A stretch of 64,000 bases of DNA from Helicobacter_B zhangjianzhongii (GTDB taxonomy: Bacteria > Campylobacterota > Campylobacteria > Campylobacterales > Helicobacteraceae), in assembly GCF_030249855.1 (NCBI RefSeq), contig NZ_JANURN010000004.1, forward strand, positions 124,001-188,000, read 5' to 3'. Within the stretch, counting starts at the first letter, position 1. Every line of letters begins with the position of its first letter. The position numbers were made by a program, and so were the translations under genes. The notes under the pieces are model-generated. The model did not search any database. It had not been told where the DNA came from and was given only the letters and a program-made list of their open reading frames with translations. Of the stretch, positions 52,609 through 61,594 are shown piece after piece.

Positions 52609-53213
52609 TGAAAACACGACAACACCGCGCACAGATTCTAAGCTTCACAGATGGTGATCACCAAGAATGGAGCGCATTTATCAAGAAAAATGCCACTCTT
52701 TTGCAAAGCTTTATTTTGCATTTTTCCGCCCCTATTGATACAAGTATGCAGGAGCTATGCCAATCTTATGGGCTTTTATACACCATAGGCACTCTACCTA
52801 GCAAGCCTAGCCCAGAATCTATACAAGCCCTAAATTCCACGCCACCCAAACAAGAAGCAAAGATTGAAGAAGCCAAGACCTCGCAATCTTCTCCACAAAA
52901 GCAAAGCCACACACTAATCCATAAAATCCGCAGTGGCGAAGAAATGACACTTGATGATAATGCAATTATTTTAGGCGATATTGCGCACGGGGCAAATATT
53001 TATGCCAAGCAAAGTGTCGTGATTTTTGGGGATTGTGCTGGGGTATTGCGCGTAGATGGGGGGTTTTTCATCGTGCGCAATCTTACTTCTGGGCATATTG
53101 TCTTTTGCGATTCTATCTTGCCAGAGGCTATTGTGGCTAAAATCAATGCCAATAGCCATTTAAAAATCATTATCAAAAATAGCGATACAATAGCGGTCAA
53201 GGAGATAGTATGA
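52605..53213 (+). CDS. minC: Septum site-determining protein MinC
   Basis: 202 aa (or 201 from the second ATG). Inhibitor of FtsZ ring formation that works with MinD. A weakly conserved N-terminal FtsZ-interaction domain (1-~75), a Pro/Lys/Gln linker, and the C-terminal beta-helix domain (IRSGEEMTLDDNAIILGDIA, GANIYAKQSVVIFGDCAGVL). Overlaps the peptidase upstream and lpxC downstream. minD/minE are not in this window. Confidence 0.9.
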   Translation: MMKTRQHRAQILSFTDGDHQEWSAFIKKNATLLQSFILHFSAPIDTSMQELCQSYGLLYTIGTLPSKPSPESIQALNSTPPKQEAKIEEAKTSQSSPQKQSHTLIHKIRSGEEMTLDDNAIILGDIAHGANIYAKQSVVIFGDCAGVLRVDGGFFIVRNLTSGHIVFCDSILPEAIVAKINANSHLKIIIKNSDTIAVKEIV

Positions 53214-54103
53214 AGCAAAGGACGATTACAAAAAGAGTCGAGCTAACAGGTATAGGCTTGCACAAGGGCGTGCCTGTTACACTTGTTTTAGAGCCTTTGG
53301 AGGCTGATAGTGGGATAGTGTTTTACCGCAGTGATTTGGGCGTGAGCATTCCGCTTGTGCCAGAATCCATTATCGATACGACTATGGCAACGGTGATTGG
53401 CAAAGGCGAAGCAAAAGTCTCTACGATAGAGCATTTGATGTCGGCGATTTATGCCTATGGGATTGATAATCTAAAAATTAGCATTGATAATGAAGAAGTC
53501 CCCATAATGGATGGCAGCTCGATCGCGCATTGTCTGCTGCTTGATGAAGCGGGCATTGTGGAGTTTGATGTGCCACGCAAGCTTATTGAGATAAAAAAGC
53601 CCATAGAAGTGCGCGATGGCGATAAATTTGTCCGCCTAGAGCCAAGCCAAAAGACCATATTTGATTTTTCTATCGATTTCAAGCACCCAGCTATCAAAGA
53701 GCAGCAATACACCTTTACTTTCTCTAAGCTTTCTTATATCGATGAAATAGCCAAGGCTAGGACATTTGGCTTTTTGCAAGAAGTAAATTATCTGCGCTCT
53801 ATCGGGCTAGCAAAAGGCGGGAATCTCAATAATTGTATCGTGCTTGATGAAGCAGGCATTATGAATAAAGAGGGCTTGCGCTATCCAGAGGAGTTTGTGC
53901 GGCATAAGATTTTAGACGCTATTGGGGATATGGCGATTTTGGGGATCCCGCTACTTGGGAGCTATATCTCCTTTGCCGGAAGTCATAAGCTAAACTCTCT
54001 GCTCACCCAAAAGCTCTTGCAAGAAGAAGGCGCGTATGAGATCGTTACTGCAAGCGAGAGCCAAAAGGTGCTAGAGTTTGAAAAGGCAGTGGCAATTAGC
54101 TAA
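53210..54103 (+). CDS. lpxC: UDP-3-O-acyl-GlcNAc deacetylase
   Basis: 297 aa zinc amidase, the committed step of lipid A synthesis. GIGLHKG start region, STIEHLMSA with the first His ligand, MDGSSIAHC, KARTFGFL and the HKILDAIGD motif with the other ligands and catalytic Asp. Complete. Its ATG overlaps the minC end; lpxB lies 40 kb away in the window. Confidence 0.96.
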   Translation: MKQRTITKRVELTGIGLHKGVPVTLVLEPLEADSGIVFYRSDLGVSIPLVPESIIDTTMATVIGKGEAKVSTIEHLMSAIYAYGIDNLKISIDNEEVPIMDGSSIAHCLLLDEAGIVEFDVPRKLIEIKKPIEVRDGDKFVRLEPSQKTIFDFSIDFKHPAIKEQQYTFTFSKLSYIDEIAKARTFGFLQEVNYLRSIGLAKGGNLNNCIVLDEAGIMNKEGLRYPEEFVRHKILDAIGDMAILGIPLLGSYISFAGSHKLNSLLTQKLLQEEGAYEIVTASESQKVLEFEKAVAIS

Positions 54104-54640
54104 ATGCACGCCTATAATCTCCTAGTCGTATGTATCAACTCTCCCTTGCATTACGCGCTTTATGATGATGATAGGCTGCTAGAATCCTTTCATATCGATG
54201 AGAAGCCTTCGCGTGCCTTGCCGCTAATGTATCAGCACCTGCAAGAATCAAGCGTGCGCGTGGGGGGCATTTACTATGCTAGCGGTCCGGGCAATCTTAG
54301 TGCGCTTAAACTTACGCATATTTTCTTGCAGAGCTGGGCGATTGTAGAATCTATCCCCTTGTATGCCACAGATAGCTTCTCTTTATGTTTGGACTCCCAT
54401 ATCCCCGCCTTTGGGAAAAAGTATTTTACCTTGCAAAACTGCTCGCAAATCCCCTATATCCTAGAATCCACTTTTGAGCCAAACACAAAAGCCACAAATC
54501 TCGCCATAGCCCAAGCCCATATCACACACACCCTCTGTCCCACCCCCAGAGAGAGACAGCCATTTCTCGCACCACAGATACTGCCAAAGCAGCGATTTTG
54601 CCTGCCGTGTGAGCCGCTCTATATCCTACCGCCCCTATAA
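54104..54640 (+). CDS. tsaB: TsaB-like protein (t6A synthesis)
   Basis: 178 aa, starts directly after the lpxC stop. NLLVVCINSPLHYALYDDDRL and YYASGPGNLSALKLTHIFLQSW correspond to the TsaB strands and the GxGPGSFTGLR-type motif, here less conserved. TsaB is an inactive partner of TsaD in t6A37 formation. The middle contains LESTFEPNTKATN, again from a TAGAATCCAC motif, and the C-terminal part is short. Assigned from motif pattern and position, not firm. Confidence 0.65.
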   Translation: MHAYNLLVVCINSPLHYALYDDDRLLESFHIDEKPSRALPLMYQHLQESSVRVGGIYYASGPGNLSALKLTHIFLQSWAIVESIPLYATDSFSLCLDSHIPAFGKKYFTLQNCSQIPYILESTFEPNTKATNLAIAQAHITHTLCPTPRERQPFLAPQILPKQRFCLPCEPLYILPPL

Positions 54641-54708
54641 ATCCAGCTTTGAGATATTGGAGCGATTTTTGCTTCACTTTGTGCGATATTTGGATTTGGA
54701 GCTGGCGC

Positions 54709-55173
54709 GTGCGTATTGACTATGGACTCTCTACTACTTCTCTCTCCTCTTTGCTGCATACGACAAAAGACCTAGACACCACCCCACAAGAAAGCAGTAG
54801 CACACAGACTACCAAAGAGCCAGCCCCGGTATCAAAGACCCTGCCACCCAAAGCCCCCCTAGAATCCACGCAAGCAGACACCCCTACACAAAGAGAGACC
54901 TTTGGGCTAGAGATTTTAGAAAAAATGAGCGACAAAGAGTATCAGGTGTTTTTGCGCGCAAGTGAAGGAATGAGCGAAGTGGAAAAAATGGCAGCCGCCC
55001 AAACTCTGTATATCTTCACAGAATCTTACGCTAAAGATTCTACCCAAGCCACAAAGCCCCATCCATCAACACCACCTATGAAGAAAAACCCCTACTTCAG
55101 TGCTAGAGAGCAGTTTCTCACGCGCTATGTCGCACTCTACAATGGCGCGCAAGAAGTCAATATCATAGGCTAG
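54709..55173 (+). CDS. Unknown protein with Thr/Pro/Gln-rich N-terminus
   Basis: 154 aa if started at GTG 54709 (GGAG upstream); the frame is open to TTG 54649, which has no RBS. Residues ~10-70 are Ser/Thr/Pro/Gln-rich and probably disordered, including PLESTQAD from a TAGAATCCAC motif. Residues ~70-115 are helical (FGLEILEKMSDKEYQVFLRA, SEVEKMAAAQTLYIF). No signal peptide. No family recognised; position at the end of the lpxC-tsaB run suggests co-transcription. Confidence 0.5.
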   Translation: MRIDYGLSTTSLSSLLHTTKDLDTTPQESSSTQTTKEPAPVSKTLPPKAPLESTQADTPTQRETFGLEILEKMSDKEYQVFLRASEGMSEVEKMAAAQTLYIFTESYAKDSTQATKPHPSTPPMKKNPYFSAREQFLTRYVALYNGAQEVNIIG

Positions 55174-55225
55174 GGTTAAGCTAGCGTGCATTACAATGTC
55201 TTAAATCACTATCAAAGGATCAACT

Positions 55226-55678
55226 ATGCAACTACAAGCCAATGACATCGCACCAGATTTCAAGCTCCCTGATGCCCAAGGCGTAGAAATCTCGCTCAAA
55301 GATTTTGCACAAAAGACCATTATCCTCTACTTTTACCCCAAGGACAATACACCCGGCTGCACCATAGAGGCGCAAGATTTTAGCCAGCTGCTGCCGCAAT
55401 TTTTTGCCAAAAATGCGGTGGTGATAGGCATTAGCCCAGATTCGCCCAAATGCCACCAAGGCTTTATCACCAAGCAAGATCTCAAGCACATTCTCCTAAG
55501 TGATAAGGACAAAGCTGTGGCGAGTGCCTATGGTGCGTATGGCAAGAAAATGATGTATGGCAAGGAGGTGATGGGGATCATACGCTCGACTTTCATCATC
55601 AAAAGTGGCAAGATTTTGCACGCACTCTATAATGTCAAAGCAAAAGGACACGCGCAAGCTGTGCTAGATATGCTCTAG
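55226..55678 (+). CDS. bcp: Thiol peroxidase Bcp
   Basis: 150 aa peroxiredoxin that reduces H2O2 and lipid peroxides with thioredoxin. YFYPKDNTPGCTIEAQDF has the peroxidatic Cys; the resolving Cys of some Bcp five residues later is replaced by Gln/Asp, suggesting a 1-Cys or atypical mechanism with Cys in SPKCHQG. TACAAT (55192-55197) and AAAGGA lie upstream. Confidence 0.93.
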   Translation: MQLQANDIAPDFKLPDAQGVEISLKDFAQKTIILYFYPKDNTPGCTIEAQDFSQLLPQFFAKNAVVIGISPDSPKCHQGFITKQDLKHILLSDKDKAVASAYGAYGKKMMYGKEVMGIIRSTFIIKSGKILHALYNVKAKGHAQAVLDML

Positions 55679-55684
55679 GCTGCA

Positions 55685-55920
55685 TTCCTAGAATCCACTT
55701 TTTTACTCTCGGCTGTTTTTGTCATTGAGGGCGAGCGCGGTAGTGCTTGCGTGGCAATCCACTCTCTTAACTAGAATCCACTTTTGAAAAATCGCCAAAA
55801 GTGGATTCTAGGAATGAAACTATGGATTACCACACGGAAATAACACTCGCAATGCATAATGATGAAAAAGTGGATTCTAGCTTAGAATCTATGCCAAGCC
55901 CCTTAGAATCCACTTTGCCA
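55685..55920. repeat. Intergenic repeat cluster between bcp and SNF transporters
   Basis: Contains TAGAATCCACTTTTTT (55688), a GTCATTGAGGGCGAGCG...GCGTGGCAATCC module (55720-55760), a perfect 16-bp-arm hairpin at 55771-55811 and three further TAGAATCCAC or GTGGATTCTA units to 55915. No gene seen. TATAAT at 55949-55954 serves the next gene. Confidence 0.75.
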
Positions 55921-55984
55921 CGCTCAATAAGTTTTAAGCCTGATTAGTTATAATGTCTGCTTTATTATTATTTAAGGTTTGACA

Positions 55985-57319
55985 ATGGGTAGCTTTTCTA
56001 AATTTGGCTTTATTATGGCGACACTTGGTAGCTCGATTGGGCTTGGGCATATTTGGCGATTCCCCTATATGGCGGGGCAGATGGGTGGCGGGGCATTTGT
56101 GCTGCTATTTTTGGTGATGACACTTTTTATCGGGGTGGCAATGCTTGTGGGTGAAATGCTTATGGGCAATAAAACGCAAAAAAACACTGCTGATGCGTTT
56201 ATCGAGCTAGATCCAAGCCCTAAAAAACCTTGGCGTTTTGCTGGGCTCACACTTATTGGTGGTCCTGTTATCCTATCTTTTTATGCAGTGGTGCTAGGCT
56301 GGGTGGTGTATTATCTCGTGGGTGTAAGTATCGATCTGCCAGATAATGCCGAGCAGGCTGATAGAGTCTTTGGGGCTCTTTTGACCTCGCATTCTTTCTA
56401 TCAACTCCTGGGCTTTAGCGCGGTGCTTGGGCTAACGGGACTTATCGTCTCGCTTGGCATTAAAGATGGGATTGAAAAGCTCAATCTCGTGCTTATGCCG
56501 CTACTTTTTATCATCTTTATTGGACTGCTTATTTATGCGGCTTTTCAGCCATCATTTATGCAAGCGGTGCATTTTTTGTTTGACTTTAAGTATGAAGATA
56601 TTACCTTTGAAGTGATTATCGCTGCTATGGGGCAGATGTGCTTCTCGCTTTCGCTTGGCATTGGGATCATCATCACCTATGCCGCTTCTACAGATTCTAG
56701 GCAAAATCTCCTTGAGAGTGCGCTATATGTCGTGATATGTGGGATTATCATCTCGCTTATTGCTGGTGTGATGATTTTTACTTTTGTCTATGAATATGAA
56801 GTGGCAGTAACCCAAGGCACCGGACTTGTATTCAAAGCTCTGCCCATTGCCTTTAGCAAAATGGGGCTAAGCGGGACGATTGTCGCGATACTCTTTTTCA
56901 TAGGGTTAGCATTTGCTGGGATTACTTCTACGATCTCGCTCCTTGAACCAAGTGTAATGTATTTTGTGCAGCGATACAATAGAAACCGCAAGGTTGTTAC
57001 TTGGACGATTGTAGGAGCGATTTATGCGGTGGGGCTTGTGTTGCTTTTCTCACTCAATAGTGATTATTCACAGACTTTAAGCTTAGCAGGCAAGCAGCTT
57101 TTCGTGTGGTTTGATAGTGCTAGCTCAAATTTCATTATGCCTCTTGGCGCACTCATTAGTATGATTTTTGTGGGTTATGTGATTGGCAAAGATAGAGTCA
57201 AGGAAATGGCGCAAGGATTCTTGGGAGAAATGGGGTTTGTGGTGTGGTTTTTCATTATCCGCTATGTTGTCCCACTTGTGATTATCGCTGCGTGGATTGG
57301 CACGATTATAAGTGAGTAG
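55985..57319 (+). CDS. SNF-family Na+-dependent transporter (first of tandem)
   Basis: 444 aa with about 11-12 helices. KFGFIMATLGSSIGLGHIWRFPYMAGQMGGGAF is the neurotransmitter:sodium symporter signature (helix 1), as in MhsT/TnaT/LeuT. Probably imports amino acids with Na+. ATG 55985 follows AAGG. H. pylori also carries a tandem pair (HP0497-HP0498). Segments are nearly identical in DNA to the next gene. Confidence 0.9.
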   Translation: MGSFSKFGFIMATLGSSIGLGHIWRFPYMAGQMGGGAFVLLFLVMTLFIGVAMLVGEMLMGNKTQKNTADAFIELDPSPKKPWRFAGLTLIGGPVILSFYAVVLGWVVYYLVGVSIDLPDNAEQADRVFGALLTSHSFYQLLGFSAVLGLTGLIVSLGIKDGIEKLNLVLMPLLFIIFIGLLIYAAFQPSFMQAVHFLFDFKYEDITFEVIIAAMGQMCFSLSLGIGIIITYAASTDSRQNLLESALYVVICGIIISLIAGVMIFTFVYEYEVAVTQGTGLVFKALPIAFSKMGLSGTIVAILFFIGLAFAGITSTISLLEPSVMYFVQRYNRNRKVVTWTIVGAIYAVGLVLLFSLNSDYSQTLSLAGKQLFVWFDSASSNFIMPLGALISMIFVGYVIGKDRVKEMAQGFLGEMGFVVWFFIIRYVVPLVIIAAWIGTIISE

Positions 57320-57325
57320 GCAAGT

Positions 57326-58729
57326 ATGAATACATTTTCTAAATTCGGCTTTATTCTAGCGACACTTGGTAGCTCGATCGGGCTTGGGCATATTTGGCGA
57401 TTCCCCTATATGGCGGGGCAGATGGGTGGCGGGGCATTTGTGCTGCTATTTTTGGTGCTTGCCCTAGTGATTGGCGTAAGCTTGCTTATCACAGATATGG
57501 TGATTGGTAATCGTGGCAAAAAAGATGTAGTGGGCTGCTTTGAGACACTTGATCCAAGCCCTAAAAAGCCGTGGCGACTTGCTGGGATAGCGATCATCGG
57601 CGGTCCGCTTATCTTGTCTTTTTATGCTGTGATTTTGGGCTGGATCCTCTACTACTTCGTGGCTATAAGCTTTAATCTCCCTAGCAATATGTTTTTATCC
57701 AAATGGGCGTTTAATGAGCTTATGAGTGAAAGGATTTGGTGTCAAGTCTTAGGGCTTTTTGCCTGTCTTTTTATCACCGCACTCATCGTCTCTCTTGGGA
57801 TTAAAAAGGGGATTGAAAAGCTTAATCTCGTGCTTATGCCACTGCTGTTTATCATCTTTATTGGACTGCTTATTTATGCGGCTTTTCAGCCATCGTTTAT
57901 GCAAGCGGTGCATTTTTTGTTTGACTTTAAGTATGAGGACATCAATTCTAATGTCTTTATGGAAGCCCTAGCACAGATGTTTTTCTCACTCTCACTTGGT
58001 GTTGGGACAATTATCACCTATGCTGCCTTAACCCAAGAGAAGCAAAATCTCCTTACTTCAGCGTTGTGGGTAGTGGTCCCTGGCATTATCATCTCGCTTG
58101 TGGCAGGGCTTATCATTTTTACTTTTTACTTCGGCTATGATGGCTCGCTAGGCAATGATGGGGATAGAGGAATAAATCTAGTATTTATCTCATTGCCACT
58201 TATCTTTTCGGAGTTTGGTGCAGTTGGGCAGATTCTATGCTTGGCATTTTTAGGGGCATTGCTCTTTGCAGGGATCACTTCTACAATCTCGCTCCTAGAG
58301 CCAAGTGTGTTTTATCTCACGCAAAGATGCGGTGTATCGCGAGCTAAAGCGAGCTTTTGGGTAAGTGTGGTGGTATTTGTGCTAGGGCTTTTTGCTATCC
58401 ACTCTTTTAGCTCATACCACATACAGCATCTACAAACCCCACTGCTTATCACAACAGATAAGCACAGCATATTCTTCTGGCTCAATACCCTTATACAGCT
58501 GGATAACCCGGCATTTTTCTGGCTTGATTATCTAACAGCCAAAATCATTATGCCTCTTAGTGCGCTTGCTTCGATTATTTTCCTTGGCTATATCATCAAA
58601 AAAGATACGCTAAGAGAATTTACGCGCGACTTTCTTAGTCCCATTGCATTTTCAGTGTGGTATTTTATCATTCGCTATATCGCGCCAATAGTGATTCTAG
58701 CGGTATTTATTTTCAAATTTTTTGAATGA
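57326..58729 (+). CDS. SNF-family Na+-dependent transporter (second of tandem)
   Basis: 467 aa paralogue 6 bases after the first. Same helix-1 signature and VLMPLLFIIFIGLLIYAAFQ, with a longer loop near residues 360-400. The two halves 57340-57460 and 57800-57945 are almost identical in DNA to the first gene, while other parts have diverged. Probably a different substrate range or hetero-partner. Confidence 0.9.
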   Translation: MNTFSKFGFILATLGSSIGLGHIWRFPYMAGQMGGGAFVLLFLVLALVIGVSLLITDMVIGNRGKKDVVGCFETLDPSPKKPWRLAGIAIIGGPLILSFYAVILGWILYYFVAISFNLPSNMFLSKWAFNELMSERIWCQVLGLFACLFITALIVSLGIKKGIEKLNLVLMPLLFIIFIGLLIYAAFQPSFMQAVHFLFDFKYEDINSNVFMEALAQMFFSLSLGVGTIITYAALTQEKQNLLTSALWVVVPGIIISLVAGLIIFTFYFGYDGSLGNDGDRGINLVFISLPLIFSEFGAVGQILCLAFLGALLFAGITSTISLLEPSVFYLTQRCGVSRAKASFWVSVVVFVLGLFAIHSFSSYHIQHLQTPLLITTDKHSIFFWLNTLIQLDNPAFFWLDYLTAKIIMPLSALASIIFLGYIIKKDTLREFTRDFLSPIAFSVWYFIIRYIAPIVILAVFIFKFFE

Positions 58730-58744
58730 TATAAGGAGAACTAC

Positions 58745-58954
58745 TTGGAAAATTTCGAAGACAAAATCAAGCAAATCAAAGACATTTTACAGCAACTCAA
58801 TACGCAAGACCTAAGCCTAAAGGATAGCTTGACACTTTATAAGCAAGGAATGCAGGAGCTGAAAAATGCTCAAGATCTTTTAGAAAAAGCCAAGCTAGAG
58901 TATGAAGAGATAAAATCACTAGATTCTAGTATAAATCCAGCAGAGACACACTAA
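58745..58954 (+). CDS. xseB: Exodeoxyribonuclease VII small subunit
   Basis: 69 aa, TTG start with AAGGAGA upstream. FEDKIKQIKDILQQLNTQDLSLKDSLTLYKQG is the XseB motif. Small helical partner of XseA. Overlaps the next gene by TAATG. Confidence 0.9.
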   Translation: MENFEDKIKQIKDILQQLNTQDLSLKDSLTLYKQGMQELKNAQDLLEKAKLEYEEIKSLDSSINPAETH

Positions 58955-59739
58955 TGCGTATAGAGCTTTATCAGCAAGATACTCTTAGCATAAATGATTC
59001 TCGTTTAGCACTCTTTTGCCATAAATTGCCAAAAGATGCGCTAGTAGTCCTCCCAGAATACACCCTTAATCCATTTTTCACTGCATTATGCAAGCAAAGT
59101 CAAGATGAGATTCTCGCACACTCCACAGCACAGATAATCTCACTTGAAGCTCTGGCACAAAAGCATCATATCCACTTTGTCGCTCCCATCATTACTAAAG
59201 TCAAAAACACTCTATGTAAGCAACTAGTTTATATCAACCCAGAATCCACAAAGCATATTTACTACACCCAGCAGCGACTTATCGCTTATGAATATTGGAA
59301 CGAAGCCGCATATTTTGGCAATCCACAGCCTAAAACTATCAAAACGCCAAGTATTTTTACGCTAGGTGGATGCAAAATTGCTATGCTTTTTGGCTTTGAA
59401 ATACATTTTGATGAAATTTGGTGCAAGCTTAAGGCACAAGGTGTGGATATTGTGATTATGCCTTGTGCAAATACTTTTGATTCTGCTAGCAGGTGGAGAG
59501 AATTATGCAAAGTGCGCTCGCTACTCAATGGCTGTGCTATCTTGCGCGTAAATCGCATAGGCACCTGCGAAGTTTGCGATGAGCAATGGGAGTTTTATGG
59601 TGATAGTCTTATCACTATGCCTGATGGCACGATTTTAGATCATTTAGGAGATGCACAAGAGAGACTCTCAATCACTCTCACACGCACACAAATCACGCAT
59701 ATAGCGCAAGAATGGGGATTTAGAAAAATATTTGAGTAA
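58954..59739 (+). CDS. Nitrilase-like protein lacking catalytic Cys
   Basis: 261 aa carbon-nitrogen hydrolase fold. Glu35 (LPEYTLNP) is kept, but the expected Lys is replaced (QQRLIAYEY) and the nucleophile Cys of the ICYDLRFPE-type motif is Gly147 (LFGFEIHFDE). So hydrolase activity is unlikely; it may be a regulator or structural partner. Coupled to xseB. The equivalent position in H. pylori (near xseB) also has a small unknown gene as I recall. Confidence 0.8.
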   Translation: MRIELYQQDTLSINDSRLALFCHKLPKDALVVLPEYTLNPFFTALCKQSQDEILAHSTAQIISLEALAQKHHIHFVAPIITKVKNTLCKQLVYINPESTKHIYYTQQRLIAYEYWNEAAYFGNPQPKTIKTPSIFTLGGCKIAMLFGFEIHFDEIWCKLKAQGVDIVIMPCANTFDSASRWRELCKVRSLLNGCAILRVNRIGTCEVCDEQWEFYGDSLITMPDGTILDHLGDAQERLSITLTRTQITHIAQEWGFRKIFE

Positions 59740-59773
59740 AGTATGATTTTCTTAGACTATAAGCTTTTTAGAT

Positions 59774-59779
59774 TATAAT
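59774..59779 (+). promoter_or_regulatory. -10 box of nrdB
   Basis: Perfect TATAAT 37 bases before the nrdB ATG at 59816. Confidence 0.5.
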
Positions 59780-59815
59780 AACGCCCTTGATATTTTGATG
59801 AAGGATAGCTGCGTG

Positions 59816-60856
59816 ATGAAAAAGCCTATTTCTCTACTAACACATAAAAAAATATATGACCCAAACTCCAATGAGTCCATAGATGAGCGCAAAATCTTTG
59901 GAGGAAATCCCACAGCGATGTTTGATTTAACAAGGATCAAATATCAATGGGCTTACAAGCTTTGGAAAACAATGATCGCTAATACTTGGTTCCCTGAAGA
60001 AGTGAATATGAATGGTGATAAAAAGGATTACGCAGAGCTTAGTGCAGCTGAAAGGCAGGGCTATGATAGGGCTTTAGCCCAGCTTATCTTTATGGATTCC
60101 TTGCAAACAAACAACATAAACGACAATATCAATCCATTTATCACAAGCCCCGAGATCAATCTACTGCTCATACGACAGGCATTTGAAGAATCGCTCCATA
60201 GCCAGTCCTATGCAGTTATGGTAGAATCTATTAGTGACAACACAAATGAAATCTATGATATGTGGCGCAAAGATATGCAACTACGAAACAAAAACGACTA
60301 TATTGCTGATATTTACATAAGCTTAGCAGAAAGCCCTACAGAGACAAACTTCATCAAAGCATTATTTGCCAATCAAATTTTAGAGGGTATTTATTTTTAT
60401 AGTGGATTTTGCTACTTCTATGCTATCGCACGCACAGAAAGAATGCTCAACACTGCCCAAATGATACGCTTTATCCAACGAGATGAAGTTACACATCTGC
60501 TCATATTCCAGAATCTAATCAACACACTCAAGCAAGAGCGTCCCGATCTATTTACAAAAGATCTGCAAGATGAAGTTGTAGAAATGTTTAGGGCTGGGGT
60601 AGAGGTAGAAGCCAAATGGGGGGAATACATCACGCAAGGACAATCACTCGGGCTATCATCACAGAGTATCCGGGGATTTTTAGAATACTTAGCAGATGAG
60701 CGACTGAGCAAAGTCGGTATGCCAAAGCTCTACAACACTAAAAATACTTTAGATTGGTTTAGGAGCTTTAGTAGCTTTAACAACCAAAGAACCAATTTCT
60801 TTGAAGGCAAGGTTACAAACTATACTAAAGGTGGAGTAGATTTCGATGATTTTTAA
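59816..60856 (+). CDS. nrdB: Ribonucleotide reductase beta subunit, class Ia
   Basis: 346 aa from ATG 59816 (AAGGA upstream; ATG 59798 is possible). Houses the di-iron centre and tyrosyl radical: Asp94, Glu125, His128 and Tyr132 (EESLHSQSY) have the same spacing as Asp84, Glu115, His118, Tyr122 of E. coli NrdB; RDEVTHLLIF gives further ligands. The C-terminal VDFDDF tail would dock on NrdA. nrdA is not adjacent. Confidence 0.95.
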   Translation: MKKPISLLTHKKIYDPNSNESIDERKIFGGNPTAMFDLTRIKYQWAYKLWKTMIANTWFPEEVNMNGDKKDYAELSAAERQGYDRALAQLIFMDSLQTNNINDNINPFITSPEINLLLIRQAFEESLHSQSYAVMVESISDNTNEIYDMWRKDMQLRNKNDYIADIYISLAESPTETNFIKALFANQILEGIYFYSGFCYFYAIARTERMLNTAQMIRFIQRDEVTHLLIFQNLINTLKQERPDLFTKDLQDEVVEMFRAGVEVEAKWGEYITQGQSLGLSSQSIRGFLEYLADERLSKVGMPKLYNTKNTLDWFRSFSSFNNQRTNFFEGKVTNYTKGGVDFDDF

Positions 60857-61583
60857 AGACATTATATCGCTACAAATAAAGACAAAGCAGAATTTTCAGG
60901 ACAATCTCGCGCGTGTCATTACACAAATCCAAAAGAGTAAAAGCGGCTCTATTATCCTAACACCGGAATTAGTGCTAAGTGGATTCTGCTATCAAAATAT
61001 GGATGAGGCAAGTGAATTTAGCAAGCACGCCACAGAGCAGCTACTCAATGCAAGCACCAATCACACAATCATCACCACAATGATTGAGAAGAAAAACCAC
61101 AAGTTTTACAACAATCTTAAAGTGTTTTCCAAGGGCGAATTGATCCACAAGCAATCTAAACATAAGCTATTTATGCTTGGTGAAGAGCATTTGCATTTTG
61201 CATCAGGCTCGGCAAATGAAATTATTCCATTTCGACTTGATGGTATGAATTGTGGCGCGCTTATTTGCTTTGAATTGCGATTTGTCGATCTATGGCAGAA
61301 GCTTCAGGGGGTTGATGTCTTATTTATCCCAGCGCAATGGGGACAAGCACGAAAAGATCACTTTGAAACACTCTCGCGTGCGCTTGCTATAGCAAATCAA
61401 TGTTTTGTGATCACTAGCAATAGTGCTAGCTTACATATGGCAAAATCAAGTGCTGTCATCAGCCCTTATGGCAAGACTATACAAGATGATAGCCAAGAGA
61501 TTATACAAGCTCAAATCGACATTGCCGAAGTAGAAAAAATGCGCAAGTATATCAATGTAGGATTAAAGGAATGCATAAGATAA
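60846..61583 (+). CDS. Carbon-nitrogen hydrolase, active-site complete
   Basis: 245 aa. Triad Glu41 (TPELVLSGF), Lys107 (HKLFMLGEE) and Cys141 (LICFELRFVD), as in omega-amidase/Nit-type enzymes. Overlaps nrdB by 11 bases. Substrate not readable; the ELRF context is like short deaminated-glutathione/omega amidases. Paralogous to the inactive protein encoded at 58954-59739. Confidence 0.85.
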   Translation: MIFKDIISLQIKTKQNFQDNLARVITQIQKSKSGSIILTPELVLSGFCYQNMDEASEFSKHATEQLLNASTNHTIITTMIEKKNHKFYNNLKVFSKGELIHKQSKHKLFMLGEEHLHFASGSANEIIPFRLDGMNCGALICFELRFVDLWQKLQGVDVLFIPAQWGQARKDHFETLSRALAIANQCFVITSNSASLHMAKSSAVISPYGKTIQDDSQEIIQAQIDIAEVEKMRKYINVGLKECIR

Positions 61584-61594
61584 AAGGACATTTT

